DNA from: Tolypothrix sp. PCC 7712 | Lineage (GTDB): Bacteria; Cyanobacteriota; Cyanobacteriia; Cyanobacteriales; Nostocaceae | Reading direction: 5' to 3' | NCBI RefSeq assembly: GCF_025860405.1 | Contig: NZ_CP063785.1 | Span: 5,147,390 to 5,211,389 of the forward strand | DNA: 64,000 nucleotides | Shown here: one piece after another, positions 1-10,022 of the stretch | How the letters are laid out: each line of letters opens with the position of its first letter | How positions within the stretch are numbered: the first letter of the stretch is position 1 | Translations under genes and position numbers: made by a program | Notes under the pieces: generated by a model | Seen by the model: the letters and a program-made list of their open reading frames with translations, nothing else | Told to the model about the DNA's origin: nothing | The model's database searches: none

Positions 1-1959
1 ACGGCTAGACGTTTATTTGATACTGAAGCTCAAGTTCTGTATAAATTAGGTACTCATGATTGTATTCCTCAACTTTTAGCATACTTTGAGGAAAATGCAG
101 AATTCTATCTCGTACAAGAATTCATTGAAGGACACAATCTCAGTCAGGAATTAACACCAGGGAAAATTCTGACTCAAACTGAGGTAATTTCTTTGTTGAT
201 GGAGATTCTCGAAATTTTAAAGTTTGTTCATCAACAAAATGTAATTCACCGCGATGTCAATCCCTATAATTTATTGCGACGCAAATCAGATAGGAAGTTG
301 GTGTTAATCGACTTTGGTGCAGTTAAGCAAATTTCCTCACAAGTAATTACACCACAAGGACATACTAAATCTACTGTTGCTATTGGGACTCCGGGATATT
401 TACCAGGGGAACAAGCACAAGGAAATCCTAAATTTAGTAGTGATATATATGCGGTGGGGATAGTCGCGCTGCAAGCTTTAACTGGATTACCACCAGAACA
501 ATTAGAAAAGGATGCTGATACTAATGAAATTATCTGGCAAAGTCATACTAAAGTATCGCCAGAGTTTGCCCAAGTGTTAAACAAAATGGTATGTTATGAT
601 TTTCGGCAGCGCTACAATTCCGCAACAGAAGCATTACAAGCACTGCAAGATTTAACACGACCTGCGGCTAAAACAGTCGCTTTAATTCCAGCTTTGCCAT
701 TTAAAAATTTGCCCAATCCTCAATTTAAAAAAGAAATTCTACACAAGATTTTAGCAGCTACATTTATTTTAGGTGTGAGTGGGGCAATTGGGATATTTAT
801 TATTGATGGGATTCATACAAATAACGCTACAGAATTATATAAGCAAGGTAATACATTATATGATTTACAACGCTATCAAGATGCTCTAGCTGTATATGAT
901 AAAGCAGTTGATATTAGACCAGATTACCCTCAAGGATGGTATGGTAAAGGCAAAAGTTTAGCAGAATTAAAGCAATATAAAGAAGCACTAGCAGCTTATG
1001 ATAAAGCCATTCAAATTTTGCCAGATTATGTAGAAGCTTGGAGCGCTAGAGGTTTGGCTTTGGCAAATTTACAGCGTTACCAAGAAGCGATCGCCTCTTT
1101 TGACAAAGCCTTACAATTAGAAGGCAATTCTCCCGAAATTTGGAATGCTAAAGGAGAAGCTTGGAGTAGTTTAAAACAATATGATAACGCCATTAAAGCT
1201 TACAATAAAGCAATTGAATTACAGAAAAATTATGAAATAGCTTGGGAAAATAAAGGTTTAGCGCTGCACAATTTAAAACGCTATGACGACGCAATTATAG
1301 CATACGATAAAGCCTTAGAATTAAAACCAGATGATGCGTCATTCCATTATAATCGCGGGAATGCCTTAGTAAATGTGGGTCGCTACGAAGATGCTTTAAA
1401 AGATTACGACCGGGCAGTACAATATAAATCCGATTATTATCAAGCTTGGTTATCGAGAAGCAATATTCTCATGAGTTTGCGGCGTTATCCAGAAGCAGTA
1501 GAATCATTTGATCAAGTCATTAAATCTAATCCCGGAAATTTCCAAGCCTGGTATAGTCGAGGTTGGGCACTACATCAAAGCCAACGCTATCAACAAGCAA
1601 TTGATTCTTATAATAAAGCCATTTCTTTGCGGCGTAACGATTACCAAGTTTGGTATAACTTAGGAAATTCGCAATACAATTTACAGAAATACGAAGATGC
1701 GATCGCATCCTATAATCGCGCAGTTCGTTACAAACCAGATTATTACGAAAGCTGGTATAGCAAAGGCAATGCCCTAGTAAACTTAAAACGCTACCAAGAT
1801 GCGATCGCAGCTTATGCACAAGCTATCAAATACAAGCCAGACTATCAACAAGCCATCGAAGCCAGCAAGCAAGCACAAAATCAACTACAAGCGGAAAAAT
1901 CACAGCCTCTAGTTATTCCCATCATTACCATTCCTAACCCTCTCGCACCAAAACAATGA
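1..1959 (+). CDS. Ser/Thr protein kinase with TPR repeats (5' end outside window)
   Basis: The reading frame is open from base 1, so the N-lobe start lies upstream; 652 codons are visible. The first ~170 residues are a Hanks-type kinase C-lobe: catalytic HRD at bases 247-255, DFG from base 310, and a conserved P-G-Y-L-P activation segment. The catalytic-loop lysine two residues after HRD is Asn here (HRDVNPYN). A hydrophobic segment near visible residues 252-273 should anchor the protein in the membrane. Ten consecutive 34-residue TPR units follow to the C-terminus and would bind partner proteins. This kinase-TM-TPR layout is common in filamentous cyanobacteria. Substrate unknown. The family call is secure; activity is uncertain because of the Lys to Asn change. 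Confidence 0.9.
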   Translation, partial: TARRLFDTEAQVLYKLGTHDCIPQLLAYFEENAEFYLVQEFIEGHNLSQELTPGKILTQTEVISLLMEILEILKFVHQQNVIHRDVNPYNLLRRKSDRKLVLIDFGAVKQISSQVITPQGHTKSTVAIGTPGYLPGEQAQGNPKFSSDIYAVGIVALQALTGLPPEQLEKDADTNEIIWQSHTKVSPEFAQVLNKMVCYDFRQRYNSATEALQALQDLTRPAAKTVALIPALPFKNLPNPQFKKEILHKILAATFILGVSGAIGIFIIDGIHTNNATELYKQGNTLYDLQRYQDALAVYDKAVDIRPDYPQGWYGKGKSLAELKQYKEALAAYDKAIQILPDYVEAWSARGLALANLQRYQEAIASFDKALQLEGNSPEIWNAKGEAWSSLKQYDNAIKAYNKAIELQKNYEIAWENKGLALHNLKRYDDAIIAYDKALELKPDDASFHYNRGNALVNVGRYEDALKDYDRAVQYKSDYYQAWLSRSNILMSLRRYPEAVESFDQVIKSNPGNFQAWYSRGWALHQSQRYQQAIDSYNKAISLRRNDYQVWYNLGNSQYNLQKYEDAIASYNRAVRYKPDYYESWYSKGNALVNLKRYQDAIAAYAQAIKYKPDYQQAIEASKQAQNQLQAEKSQPLVIPIITIPNPLAPKQ

Positions 1960-2106
1960 ATTATCCTATTTTGGATCTGAGATTTTGCCTTCGTGTATCT
2001 CAGTGAGAGTTTCCCACTTCCAGGTTCCGTGGCTTTAACAACACACTATGCCAACAGAGATTCCACATCCTGCTAGCAAAACATTAATCTGTCCGTTCAC
2101 TGATTT

Positions 2107-3153
2107 TCACCTTTTATAAATAACAGGAGTTAAATTCTCCGCTATACCATGTAATTTAATTTCGGTACAGCCAAACTGGTAAGCTTTCTCTATAGAACGA
2201 TTGGCACCCAGTGCTTTGTAAAATCCCACAGAAAATGCGATCGCGGCTTGATCGCCAATTAAATAATTCATTCCAATCACAAACGGAATGTATTTAGCAA
2301 TAGCTTCCGCTTGAGTTTTGGAATAACAAGCATTCAACACTACACAATTTACCTGGTCTTCTACAAGTTCAAATAATGAAGCTAAAGCATCAGGCTTAAT
2401 CGGTTGAATTTGACCTAACTCATTTTCTACATACAATTCCCCAGTATTCATCCCATGTCCAGAAAAATGGACAATATGAGGCTCAATATCCAGTAAAGCC
2501 TGACTGATATCCCCAGGACGAACTGACAAGCGTTGTTCTAGTAAAAAGTTGTCTCTTTGTTTAGCTAATTGCAATCTTTGCTGAATCTCTCGCAACTCTT
2601 GTCCTAGACGTAACCTAGCAGCATCTGTAGGGTCAGATGATAAAAACAAGATTTTCAACGGATTAGCTGCGATCGCAAGTAGTTGATGATCATCATTTGA
2701 ACTTTTGAAAACTGCTTGATGATTCCGAGATTTTTGAAGTTCATTATTTAAAATATCCTGAACTTTATTAATAAAATTTCTACTGTCAAAATCGCTTTTG
2801 CTAAAGAAATCAGATGCTTTATATTCCAGCAATAAGTCGCGAACATCCTGAGTGTTTACCACAGGTGTTCCACTGACAGCAATAGCTGGTATCTGCCGAG
2901 CACAAGCAAGTTCAACTAAATGTATTCCTAACTTTTGACGACGAGAAAGAGATGAATCACCCAAACCAATGTCAGTAATCAACAAATGCCAATCGCTATC
3001 TCTAAAAGCTTTAGAAGCTTCATCAAAAGTCCTGACAATCTGAATGATATCCTGAGGATGACCAATATTGCGTAAAGCTGTCCGAATCTTCCCTTCAAGA
3101 ATATCTTGCCAATCAGAATCATCCTCAACCAGAAGAACTTTGAAAAATATCAT
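2107..3153 (-). CDS. Response regulator receiver fused to CHAT caspase-like protease domain
   Basis: 348 residues. Residues 1-135 form a CheY-like receiver with acidic pocket D11/D12, phospho-acceptor D61, S94 and K119 all present. Residues ~165-348 are a CHAT domain, the caspase-like peptidase fold, with the His of the SGHG motif (H233) and the Cys of the NAC motif (C276) in the expected order. The ATG has a strong ribosome site (AAGGAGG, 5 bases upstream). It lies 47 bp downstream of, and co-oriented with, a GAF histidine kinase that has no receiver of its own, so phosphorylation by that kinase is the natural inference. The output is likely regulated proteolysis rather than DNA binding. The protease substrate is not apparent nearby. 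Confidence 0.88.
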   Translation of the reverse strand: MIFFKVLLVEDDSDWQDILEGKIRTALRNIGHPQDIIQIVRTFDEASKAFRDSDWHLLITDIGLGDSSLSRRQKLGIHLVELACARQIPAIAVSGTPVVNTQDVRDLLLEYKASDFFSKSDFDSRNFINKVQDILNNELQKSRNHQAVFKSSNDDHQLLAIAANPLKILFLSSDPTDAARLRLGQELREIQQRLQLAKQRDNFLLEQRLSVRPGDISQALLDIEPHIVHFSGHGMNTGELYVENELGQIQPIKPDALASLFELVEDQVNCVVLNACYSKTQAEAIAKYIPFVIGMNYLIGDQAAIAFSVGFYKALGANRSIEKAYQFGCTEIKLHGIAENLTPVIYKR

Positions 3154-3200
3154 CGGTTCCTCCTTGCCACCACTTGTGGTAATTAATGCCTAGGTTCTGC

Positions 3201-5990
3201 TTAAGTTTCTGGTTTATAGACTGGCAAGATCATAATAAAATTAGTCCCTTGATTGAGTACGCTATTCACATTTAAACAACCTCCTAAACGTTCTACGTAT
3301 AATTTTGTCCACCACAATCCGAAACCCATACCTCTTCTCGCTGTTTTGGTGGTGTAATCAGGCTGGAAAATCTTTTCTAGATTTTCGTAAGCGATACCTA
3401 CGCCAGTATCACATATTCGCACTTCTACCAAACACTGTATTTCTCTTTGGACACTAGTGCCAATAATCGATACCCTACCACCTTGGGGCATTGCTTCCAC
3501 AGCATTTTGAATTAAGTTATCAAAAACATATATTAATTGCTGTTCACCACCTAATACCTTGGGTACATCAGTTGCTATTTCTATATATGTAGTGATGTTA
3601 GTAGGTATGGACATTCTAGCTAGTGCATTTACCGCTATGTCAGATAAATCAATGGCACGAGGCTTTTCTTGAATCCAAATTGTCATTCGTTCCGCACTTT
3701 GCAAAACCTTATCTGCTCTTGATACAATTCGCTGTGCTTTATTTTTGCTATTCTCATCACCTTCATCCAAAATATCTTGCGCCCAGACTCGGATTGCACC
3801 CACATCATTATTCATACGATGCACTAACGGGCCAGCTAAATCACCCAAAGTGACCATTGTTTCCATATTCACCAGTTGTCTTTTGTTTTCTAAGTTTTGA
3901 ATCCCAATTACTGCTTGGTCTGCTAAGGCTTCTAACATTCGCTGGTGTCTCTGGTTGAAAGCAGAAATATACTGGCTTTCTACGTTCAGTACACCTAGTA
4001 AGTGCTTATCTTTGTCTAGGAGTGGCACACATAACTCCGAACGGATATTGGGAAAGTAAGCTTGGTAACGCGGATCGGTTTGGACGTTATTTACCAATGC
4101 TGACTGGCGATTTCTGGCTACCCAACCTGTAATTCCTTCATATATACTATTGCGTCTTTCGATGAGGTCAATGAAACGATTGACAGCATACTTAGCTTTA
4201 GTAACTAGCTCCTGCTGGCTAGGATCTAGTAAGCGGATATTACCGACATCAGCACCACAAATCTGCACTGCGCGCTGTACAATCAGCTTCAGGAGTTCCT
4301 TTTGATCTAGAGTCGTGATAATCTTGCGATCAACATCACTGAGAGTTGCTAGCCAGCGTTGATTTTTAATGGCGATCGCAGCTGAAGAAGCCAGAGTTTC
4401 AATCATCTTTTTCTCATCTTCAGAAAAACTGTGAGGTCGGCGGTAATTAATAAACATTACTCCGACGATATCTTTATCAGCTTCTAGCAAAACACCAGCA
4501 GCAGAATGGATTTTTTCTCTACGAGTAAAAGCTGAATTCTGAAATATCGGTTCTGTTTCCAGTTGTGTAGCATAAACGTTTTCTCCCCGTTGAATCAGCA
4601 AAAATGGTACATCGTGTTCAATAATCTCATCTTGCATTTTCTGCTCTTGTCTCAATCTTCCTGCTGTTTTTGGAGGAGTTGTAAATTGCCTTTCAGTCTG
4701 GATATATTCGTAAATATTCACTACATCTGCACCTAAAACATTCAAAGTATTCCAAGCAACACGATGTAAAAGATTATCTTCTGGTATGCGACCGAGAGAT
4801 TGGGTGACAGAGTAGAGTGCTGCTAACTGGCGTGCTTCATCACGCATTTGTTGGATTCTGATCGTGTGCCAAATTGCATCAACAGCCCACTGTCGGACAA
4901 ATAGTTCTACTAAGCGCAGCTTACGTGAAGACAATATATAGGTGCGCCGAAATAGAACATAAAGTATTCCTTCTTTGTTCTCAACCTGCAACGGAAAAGC
5001 TGCCATTGCTTTAATCCCAGAGGAAAAAGCTTGGGGGTTAAGCTTTGCCATTTCCAGTTTTTCATGACCTTGAGATACATCTGGGATAAACTTGTACTTT
5101 TTTGCTTGAATCGCTTGTCGTCCCAGTCCATTATGACGCGGTGGAGAAGCTTTGAGAAATTGCTTCCCAATGCCGTCAGAAAAGACTTCATAAATGTAAC
5201 GACCCTGTTCTAAATTTGACTCGTATAAAAAATGCAGCGTAGCTGCATCAGCATCGAGAATTTGTTTGGCTTTCTCTGCGATCGTTTCTAAAACCCTCGG
5301 TAGTTGTGCTTGCCAAATATCCAAAGATTGCCGAGCAATATATTGTAGTAATCGCGATAATATCTGTTCCTCAATTCGCCTTTCTGGAGAACTATAACCC
5401 GCTTCTACTGTACCGATAACTATCACTTCTGGATTGCGCCCCTCAGATTGTAGATCTGGTGGTAGGCGCAATTTGTAAACTTCATGTTGTCTTTCGCTAT
5501 TCTCTTCAAATTGAGGGTTGATTTTCTGCCATTTACAACGCTCAAACCAATTTTTAATGACTCTGCCGTTATAATCTTGAACCAAGACTATGGGTGTAAA
5601 TACACGAACTAACTTTTCATGACCATACTCTTGATAAATCCAGCGATCAAAGCGTTTGTCCCACCCAGAAATAATTTCAGTTTGCTGAGTTTGGACTATA
5701 TCTGCTTGAATATCTCTGAGTTCTGGGTCGGGTTCCAAGTAATGTTTGCCCAGATTAGCCCATACTACTCCCGTACCACTTCCATGTACGCCTTCAATAA
5801 TATTTTTTTCTAGAGAAATTAAAGATATGTTGGCAAAATCAAAACCCAGTGCCAGGATGTTTTGACAGACTGCTTCTAGAATATCTTCCAGCTTAAACAG
5901 TTTTGAGGTAGCTCGTTCTACCTGGTCTAAAGCCTCCAAAATAGATGTCTCAAAAGCTTTTAACTGTGATTTTCTGCGAGCACCCACCAT
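3201..5990 (-). CDS. Multi-GAF sensor histidine kinase
   Basis: 929 residues from the ATG at 5990, which follows a good ribosome site (GAGAGGTG); an in-frame TTG at 6032 is a less likely start. No transmembrane segment is seen, so it should be cytoplasmic. The N-terminal two-thirds contains several GAF-type sensory domains; one at about residues 560-720 is the clearest. The kinase core has an H-box with sequence LVHRMNNDVGAIR (His followed by Arg, not the usual Glu), an N-box (DNLIQNAVEAM), a G1 box (DTGVGI) and a G2 box (GMGFGLWW). It precedes a receiver-CHAT gene by 47 bp, and the two probably form one operon and one phosphorelay. The ligand is unknown. Confidence 0.9.
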   Translation of the reverse strand: MVGARRKSQLKAFETSILEALDQVERATSKLFKLEDILEAVCQNILALGFDFANISLISLEKNIIEGVHGSGTGVVWANLGKHYLEPDPELRDIQADIVQTQQTEIISGWDKRFDRWIYQEYGHEKLVRVFTPIVLVQDYNGRVIKNWFERCKWQKINPQFEENSERQHEVYKLRLPPDLQSEGRNPEVIVIGTVEAGYSSPERRIEEQILSRLLQYIARQSLDIWQAQLPRVLETIAEKAKQILDADAATLHFLYESNLEQGRYIYEVFSDGIGKQFLKASPPRHNGLGRQAIQAKKYKFIPDVSQGHEKLEMAKLNPQAFSSGIKAMAAFPLQVENKEGILYVLFRRTYILSSRKLRLVELFVRQWAVDAIWHTIRIQQMRDEARQLAALYSVTQSLGRIPEDNLLHRVAWNTLNVLGADVVNIYEYIQTERQFTTPPKTAGRLRQEQKMQDEIIEHDVPFLLIQRGENVYATQLETEPIFQNSAFTRREKIHSAAGVLLEADKDIVGVMFINYRRPHSFSEDEKKMIETLASSAAIAIKNQRWLATLSDVDRKIITTLDQKELLKLIVQRAVQICGADVGNIRLLDPSQQELVTKAKYAVNRFIDLIERRNSIYEGITGWVARNRQSALVNNVQTDPRYQAYFPNIRSELCVPLLDKDKHLLGVLNVESQYISAFNQRHQRMLEALADQAVIGIQNLENKRQLVNMETMVTLGDLAGPLVHRMNNDVGAIRVWAQDILDEGDENSKNKAQRIVSRADKVLQSAERMTIWIQEKPRAIDLSDIAVNALARMSIPTNITTYIEIATDVPKVLGGEQQLIYVFDNLIQNAVEAMPQGGRVSIIGTSVQREIQCLVEVRICDTGVGIAYENLEKIFQPDYTTKTARRGMGFGLWWTKLYVERLGGCLNVNSVLNQGTNFIMILPVYKPET

Positions 5991-6460
5991 AGCACCTCTC
6001 TTTCTTTGCCTTATGAGTATAATGCTAGACAATAGCTCGCTTGAGCATCAAAGCTGGTATATGTAATATCCTTAATCTACAAGCTGAGACTGTGAGAAAA
6101 TAAAGAGTTGAGGAATTTTATACTCAAAAAAATTTAAACAAAATGTTTGTCGATTGCTAAGACTGACAAATATATTTGTTATTTAATTACATACTCTAGC
6201 CAGAGAAAAATAAGTAATATCAAATTGTGATAGTTAATATTGTTTGAAATTTCTGTAACTGTCTGATAGCAAGGATTTATAACCTTTGCATATCTACAAA
6301 TTTCGATAAATCTTGTGGGACGTACAGCCCGTCAGAATAATGCATTCATGAATTGCTATCAATTATTTTTCAAATTTGTATTAACACAGCATTAAGGGCG
6401 CACAGCTGTGCGCCCCTATTGAGATTTAAAGAGTTTTGCACGTGTAGCTTGGGGTATTGA
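5991..6460. other. Intergenic region with perfect palindrome
   Basis: 470 bp without a credible gene between two leftward genes. It must contain the promoter of the histidine kinase operon. At 6396-6415 there is a perfect 20-bp palindrome (GGGCGCACAG and its complement) that can form a very stable hairpin just past the 3' end of the kinase gene at 6461. It has no T-tract on the minus strand, so it may be a dispersed cyanobacterial repeat, a transcript-end stabiliser or both. Confidence 0.6.
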
Positions 6461-8221
6461 CTAATATAAATTGTCAATCTTACTAGCTGAGTAGTAATGG
6501 GGATCAGCTTGTGTCTTTCTTGAGGCTGAATTTACTTTTGATACAGCTACTTTACTACTTGGGCCGCGCAGACGTTGTTTTTGTGCATACTCATTGAGTT
6601 TCATTTGTGCTTGTGCGTAAACAGTAGTATTTTTTGGAACCTTGTGCAGGAATTTGACCGCATCATCAAATTGACCAGCAGAGGCTTTGTTGTAAGCTTT
6701 TTGTAAAAAGTAAGTAGCTCGAATTTGCTGCTTTTTATCGTACTCAGCCAATTTTTTCTGCACGATCGCACCAGCAGCACTTTCTTGAGGGATTTGACGC
6801 AAATAGCTGATAGCAGTAGCAAAATCTTTATTATTTGCGCTTGCGTAAGCTTTAGCTAATAAATCTTGCGATTGTGCTTCTATGTTGACTTGTGCCTGCT
6901 GCACTAGTTTATCTGTTTTAGATTGCCAATATAAAATATCAGGAACTTTAGGCGCGATCGCTAAAACATCTGACCATCTACCAGCTTGGAAGGCGGTTTC
7001 TGCAAATTGGTATTGTTCAGCAGCTACTTGCCATTGCTGTTGCCATTCTTCAACTGTGGCTTGAGCTTCTGGATAAATTTTACTTTGGGTGGGAATTGAT
7101 TTGACGAGTGCGATCGCTTCATCTAAATCTCCCGATTGATATTCTTCTGTCGCTTTATATAAAGTTTCTTTATCAGAGTAGGCTGGAGAAGTTGTAAATA
7201 AGGAATATACACCCAATCCCAGCAATACAGAATTAGCCGCCAAACCAACTCTCATTCCTGTGAGTAATGGCGCAGACTTCTGTGGTGTTACAGGAGTGGC
7301 GACGATATTGCTATTGCTAGGTTCTTCAGGTGGTAAAGACAGGCTATATAGTGCTTCTAATTGGGGTAACTCATTTTCCCACCGCATTTCTTGGATTATT
7401 TGCAATACCTCACCCGCAGATTGGAAGCGGTCTTCGTAATCGTAGCGAATCATTTGGCTGAGAATAGCAGCTAAATAATCGTTAACTTGTGTTTGAGGAG
7501 TATGCCAAATAATTTCATTTGTATAGGGATCTAATTGAAATTGTAATGGTGCCATTCCGGTTAAAGCTTGGATGGCAATTATACCTAAAGAATAAATATC
7601 GCTATTAGGCTGTGTTTGACCAATAAATTGCTCTGGTGGGATATAACCCAACGAAGTAACCGGAACATTCTGAATAGGTAATTCTGTATCCTCGCCAAAA
7701 TCAACTGGCTGGATGGAACCAAAATCAATCAGTACTAATTTGCCATCCGCAGCACGTCTAATTAAATTTTCTGGTTTGATATCGCAATGGATCACTCCCT
7801 GAGAGTGAACAAAATCCAGAATTCCTAAAACATCTTCTAAAAACTCAACAACTTGGACTTCACTCCAAATCTCACCACATTTTTTATTGATGGGTAGTTC
7901 TTCAGTTAATGAATGTCCTTCAATAAACTCTTGCACTAAATAGAAACGTTCGTTTTCCTCAAAGCAAGCAATGAGTTGAGGAATTTGGTCGTGACATTCC
8001 AAACGCTTGAGAGTTTCGGTTTCCGTGAGAAAACGTAACCTTAAGTCATCCAGGTAACTAGGTTGACAATTGCTCACCTTGAGCTGTTTAACAACGCACT
8101 TAGGGTTCTCGGGGTAATCTATGTCTACGGCAATATAGGTTTGTCCAAAGACTCCTGCACCTAGGCTTTGAACGATTTGGTAACGCCTTTGTAGTACTTT
8201 ACCGATCATGTGGTGGATCAT
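6461..8221 (-). CDS. Ser/Thr protein kinase with C-terminal helical repeats
   Basis: 586 residues from the ATG at 8221; a second ATG at 8209 (MIGKVLQ) is an equally possible start. The N-terminal ~280 residues form a complete Hanks-type kinase: glycine loop LGAGVFGQTY, ATP-lysine in CVVKQLK, catalytic loop HCDIKPEN and IDFG. The Arg of HRD is Cys, making it a non-RD kinase, which often means no activation-loop control. A single hydrophobic segment lies near residues 325-345. The remaining ~240 residues are repeated helical, TPR-like units with Ala/Gln-rich helices, probably outside the membrane or in a partner-binding module. It stands alone, with the palindromic repeat behind it. Confidence 0.9.
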   Translation of the reverse strand: MIHHMIGKVLQRRYQIVQSLGAGVFGQTYIAVDIDYPENPKCVVKQLKVSNCQPSYLDDLRLRFLTETETLKRLECHDQIPQLIACFEENERFYLVQEFIEGHSLTEELPINKKCGEIWSEVQVVEFLEDVLGILDFVHSQGVIHCDIKPENLIRRAADGKLVLIDFGSIQPVDFGEDTELPIQNVPVTSLGYIPPEQFIGQTQPNSDIYSLGIIAIQALTGMAPLQFQLDPYTNEIIWHTPQTQVNDYLAAILSQMIRYDYEDRFQSAGEVLQIIQEMRWENELPQLEALYSLSLPPEEPSNSNIVATPVTPQKSAPLLTGMRVGLAANSVLLGLGVYSLFTTSPAYSDKETLYKATEEYQSGDLDEAIALVKSIPTQSKIYPEAQATVEEWQQQWQVAAEQYQFAETAFQAGRWSDVLAIAPKVPDILYWQSKTDKLVQQAQVNIEAQSQDLLAKAYASANNKDFATAISYLRQIPQESAAGAIVQKKLAEYDKKQQIRATYFLQKAYNKASAGQFDDAVKFLHKVPKNTTVYAQAQMKLNEYAQKQRLRGPSSKVAVSKVNSASRKTQADPHYYSASKIDNLY

Positions 8222-8611
8222 GAGCTGGTTACTTCGTAAGTAGTCCTAATCTACTTTTTCTGTAATTTCCACCCAATTTCCGGAACTACCTAGAATTAAT
8301 TCTGTAGGCGGTTGACTCGTCTAATCCAAACCTTAGCGGTGTCAGTATTTTTTTTTGACTAAAAAATATATTAAGATTTTTATACCTTCAACAGCCATTG
8401 CTGATTAAGTATTAAATCGCCTCATTTTAGCATCATCTGGCACTTTCTCCGGTGTGCCTATTGAGCCATTAGTATTGTAATTTCCAATCCAAAATTGTAT
8501 TACCATTGTCAAGTCAGCCATTCACGCCCAGTTTTGGCACAATCTAGCATAAAAATCTGTCTTTTCCATGCTCTAGGGCCATTTTTCAGCTAGCTTCCCA
8601 ACACCCAAATT
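8222..8611. other. Intergenic region, nothing recognised
   Basis: 390 bp. It should contain the promoter of the kinase gene that starts at 8221. I see no ORF with protein-like composition, no RNA gene and no clear repeat. Confidence 0.5.
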
Positions 8612-8866
8612 TTAATTATTCATCAGAGATACAAGCCGAGAAAACCAATAAACAATTTCTGGATCGCAGAAGGTTGTCAGTCGAGCCATTTCTCTGGCTA
8701 GCTGATACGCTTCCTCACCCTTAGCATGGCTTGTCAGTCCGGCATGATTGAGTAATGCGGCTTTCAAGTCTCCGGGATAAGTGGGTAAACTTTGACCTGT
8801 GGCATAGTTCATTCGGCTGAGAATAGGATTCCAGTCGATTTGGTTAGTAGTAATATGTGCATTCAT
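8612..8866 (-). CDS. Small conserved-looking hypothetical protein
   Basis: 84 residues from the ATG at 8866. The frame stays open to a TTG at 8899, but the ATG is preferred because the extra N-terminal residues look like untranslated leader. The sequence is soluble, helix-rich and of normal composition (motifs such as YPGDLKAALLNHAG and a C-terminal FSRLVSLMNN). No signal peptide or membrane segment. I do not recognise a family. It has no partner gene within 250 bp on either side. Confidence 0.6.
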   Translation of the reverse strand: MNAHITTNQIDWNPILSRMNYATGQSLPTYPGDLKAALLNHAGLTSHAKGEEAYQLAREMARLTTFCDPEIVYWFSRLVSLMNN

Positions 8867-9136
8867 AAAGTGTGTTGCATTTTTAGGATGATATAGCAAT
8901 ATTCCCTAAGTTATAAAAAAGAAATTATTTAGAAGCCTAACTATTTTAAAGTCGGGAATGAATCTGGTTTTGATAATTTAGGATTGCTATATTTCTAATT
9001 TATGCTGCTCAATCAGTAGTAGCAAATATATTTTCTTTTTATATTAATAAATATAAGTTATAGAAAAATATTCAAAGTTTACAAGTTTACATTACTCAAA
9101 TTTTATCTCTAAGATAGCAGCGCGGATATATTTTAT

Positions 9137-9935
9137 TTACCAAGAAGCAACGATCCCAGGCAATTCGCTTAAATCATCAATAATCGCATCCGGATGTTCT
9201 GGTGCTTGCCATCCTAAGTCTCTCTTCCAAATACTTTTCATCCCCATCCTCTTAGCTCCCATCACATCCAATACTGCTCGGTTAAGGATTGTCAACTCTT
9301 AATTTGGTTTGGGGAAAAGGTGAAAGGGTAAGGGTTAAAGGTTTTTTATTGTCCCTTTTCCCCTTCGCCTTTTGCCCTTAACCGACAAGTATTGCCATCA
9401 CATCTGTTTGAGGATGATCTCCGATAAATACGCTTTCATTTGGTAGTATATTCAAGTTACGTAAAGCGCGCAGAAATATTTCTGCATCCGGTTTGCGAAC
9501 TCCTTCAAATTCTGAAATTAAGATTGTTTGAAAATATTTTTCAATGCCTAAACCTTGAATGGTACGCTGCTGAAACTTGCCAAGACCATTAGTAATAATT
9601 CCTAATAAATATCCTGCTTTAGTAAGAGCTTCTAGTGTCTCTAGCAGGTTGACAAAAGGTATACAAGAATGCATGAAATTTATTTCATAATCCTCAAGCA
9701 AATCTGCCCATGAAATCGCTTCAATGCCAAATTCTCTAACAAGAGTTTGGTAAACTTTATCTTTCCAAACGTACCCACGGCAATCTAATTAGATAAATCT
9801 GCTAATATAATCGGGCTTGGCAATTTTAGCTAATTCCGCCGGAAATCGGTCATATTGATGAGCAATAAAATGTTGGATAGAAGCATCTCTATCTAGTAAA
9901 GTTCCATCTAAATCAAACAGAATAGCGCGAATCAT
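9137..9935 (-). pseudogene. HAD-family phosphatase, broken by a nonsense codon and a MITE insertion
   Basis: The ATG at 9935 opens a typical HAD hydrolase with motif I DLDGT at residues 8-12, then motif II (ITNG) and the Lys/GDHPQTD motifs further on. Codon 49 (9789-9791) is TAA where Glu would fit, a one-base change. The frame then stays intact until 9404, where a 126-bp MITE with its duplicated target interrupts the gene. The C-terminal part resumes at 9268 and ends with a normal stop at 9137-9139. The insertion adds 136 bp in total, so it also shifts the frame. An internal ATG at 9701 could start a truncated product without motif I, which should be inactive. Confidence 0.9.
9269..9394. mobile_element. 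MITE copy A (126 bp) with 10-bp target duplication
   Basis: The ends are inverted repeats: CAATACTGCTCGGTTAAGG on the left, and on the right the complement of CAATACTTGTCGGTTAAGG. It is flanked on both sides by CCATCACATC (9259-9268 and 9395-9404). The interior is purine-strand biased (GGGGAAAAGG... then its pyrimidine complement), so the whole element can fold into one long hairpin. It has no coding capacity and disrupts a HAD-phosphatase gene. Two further copies lie at 14603 and 29245. Confidence 0.95.
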
Positions 9936-10022
9936 TCAATTTTAGATTTTGGATTGATACATAGTTGAAGAAGAAAGTCCCAATGAAAAAATTTCACAGC
10001 ACACAACGAGGAGGACAGTAGC

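Noticed and set aside
5991..6032. Upstream TTG start for the GAF histidine kinase.
   Set aside because: The ATG at 5990 has a clear GAGAGGTG ribosome site; the 14 extra residues add nothing recognisable.
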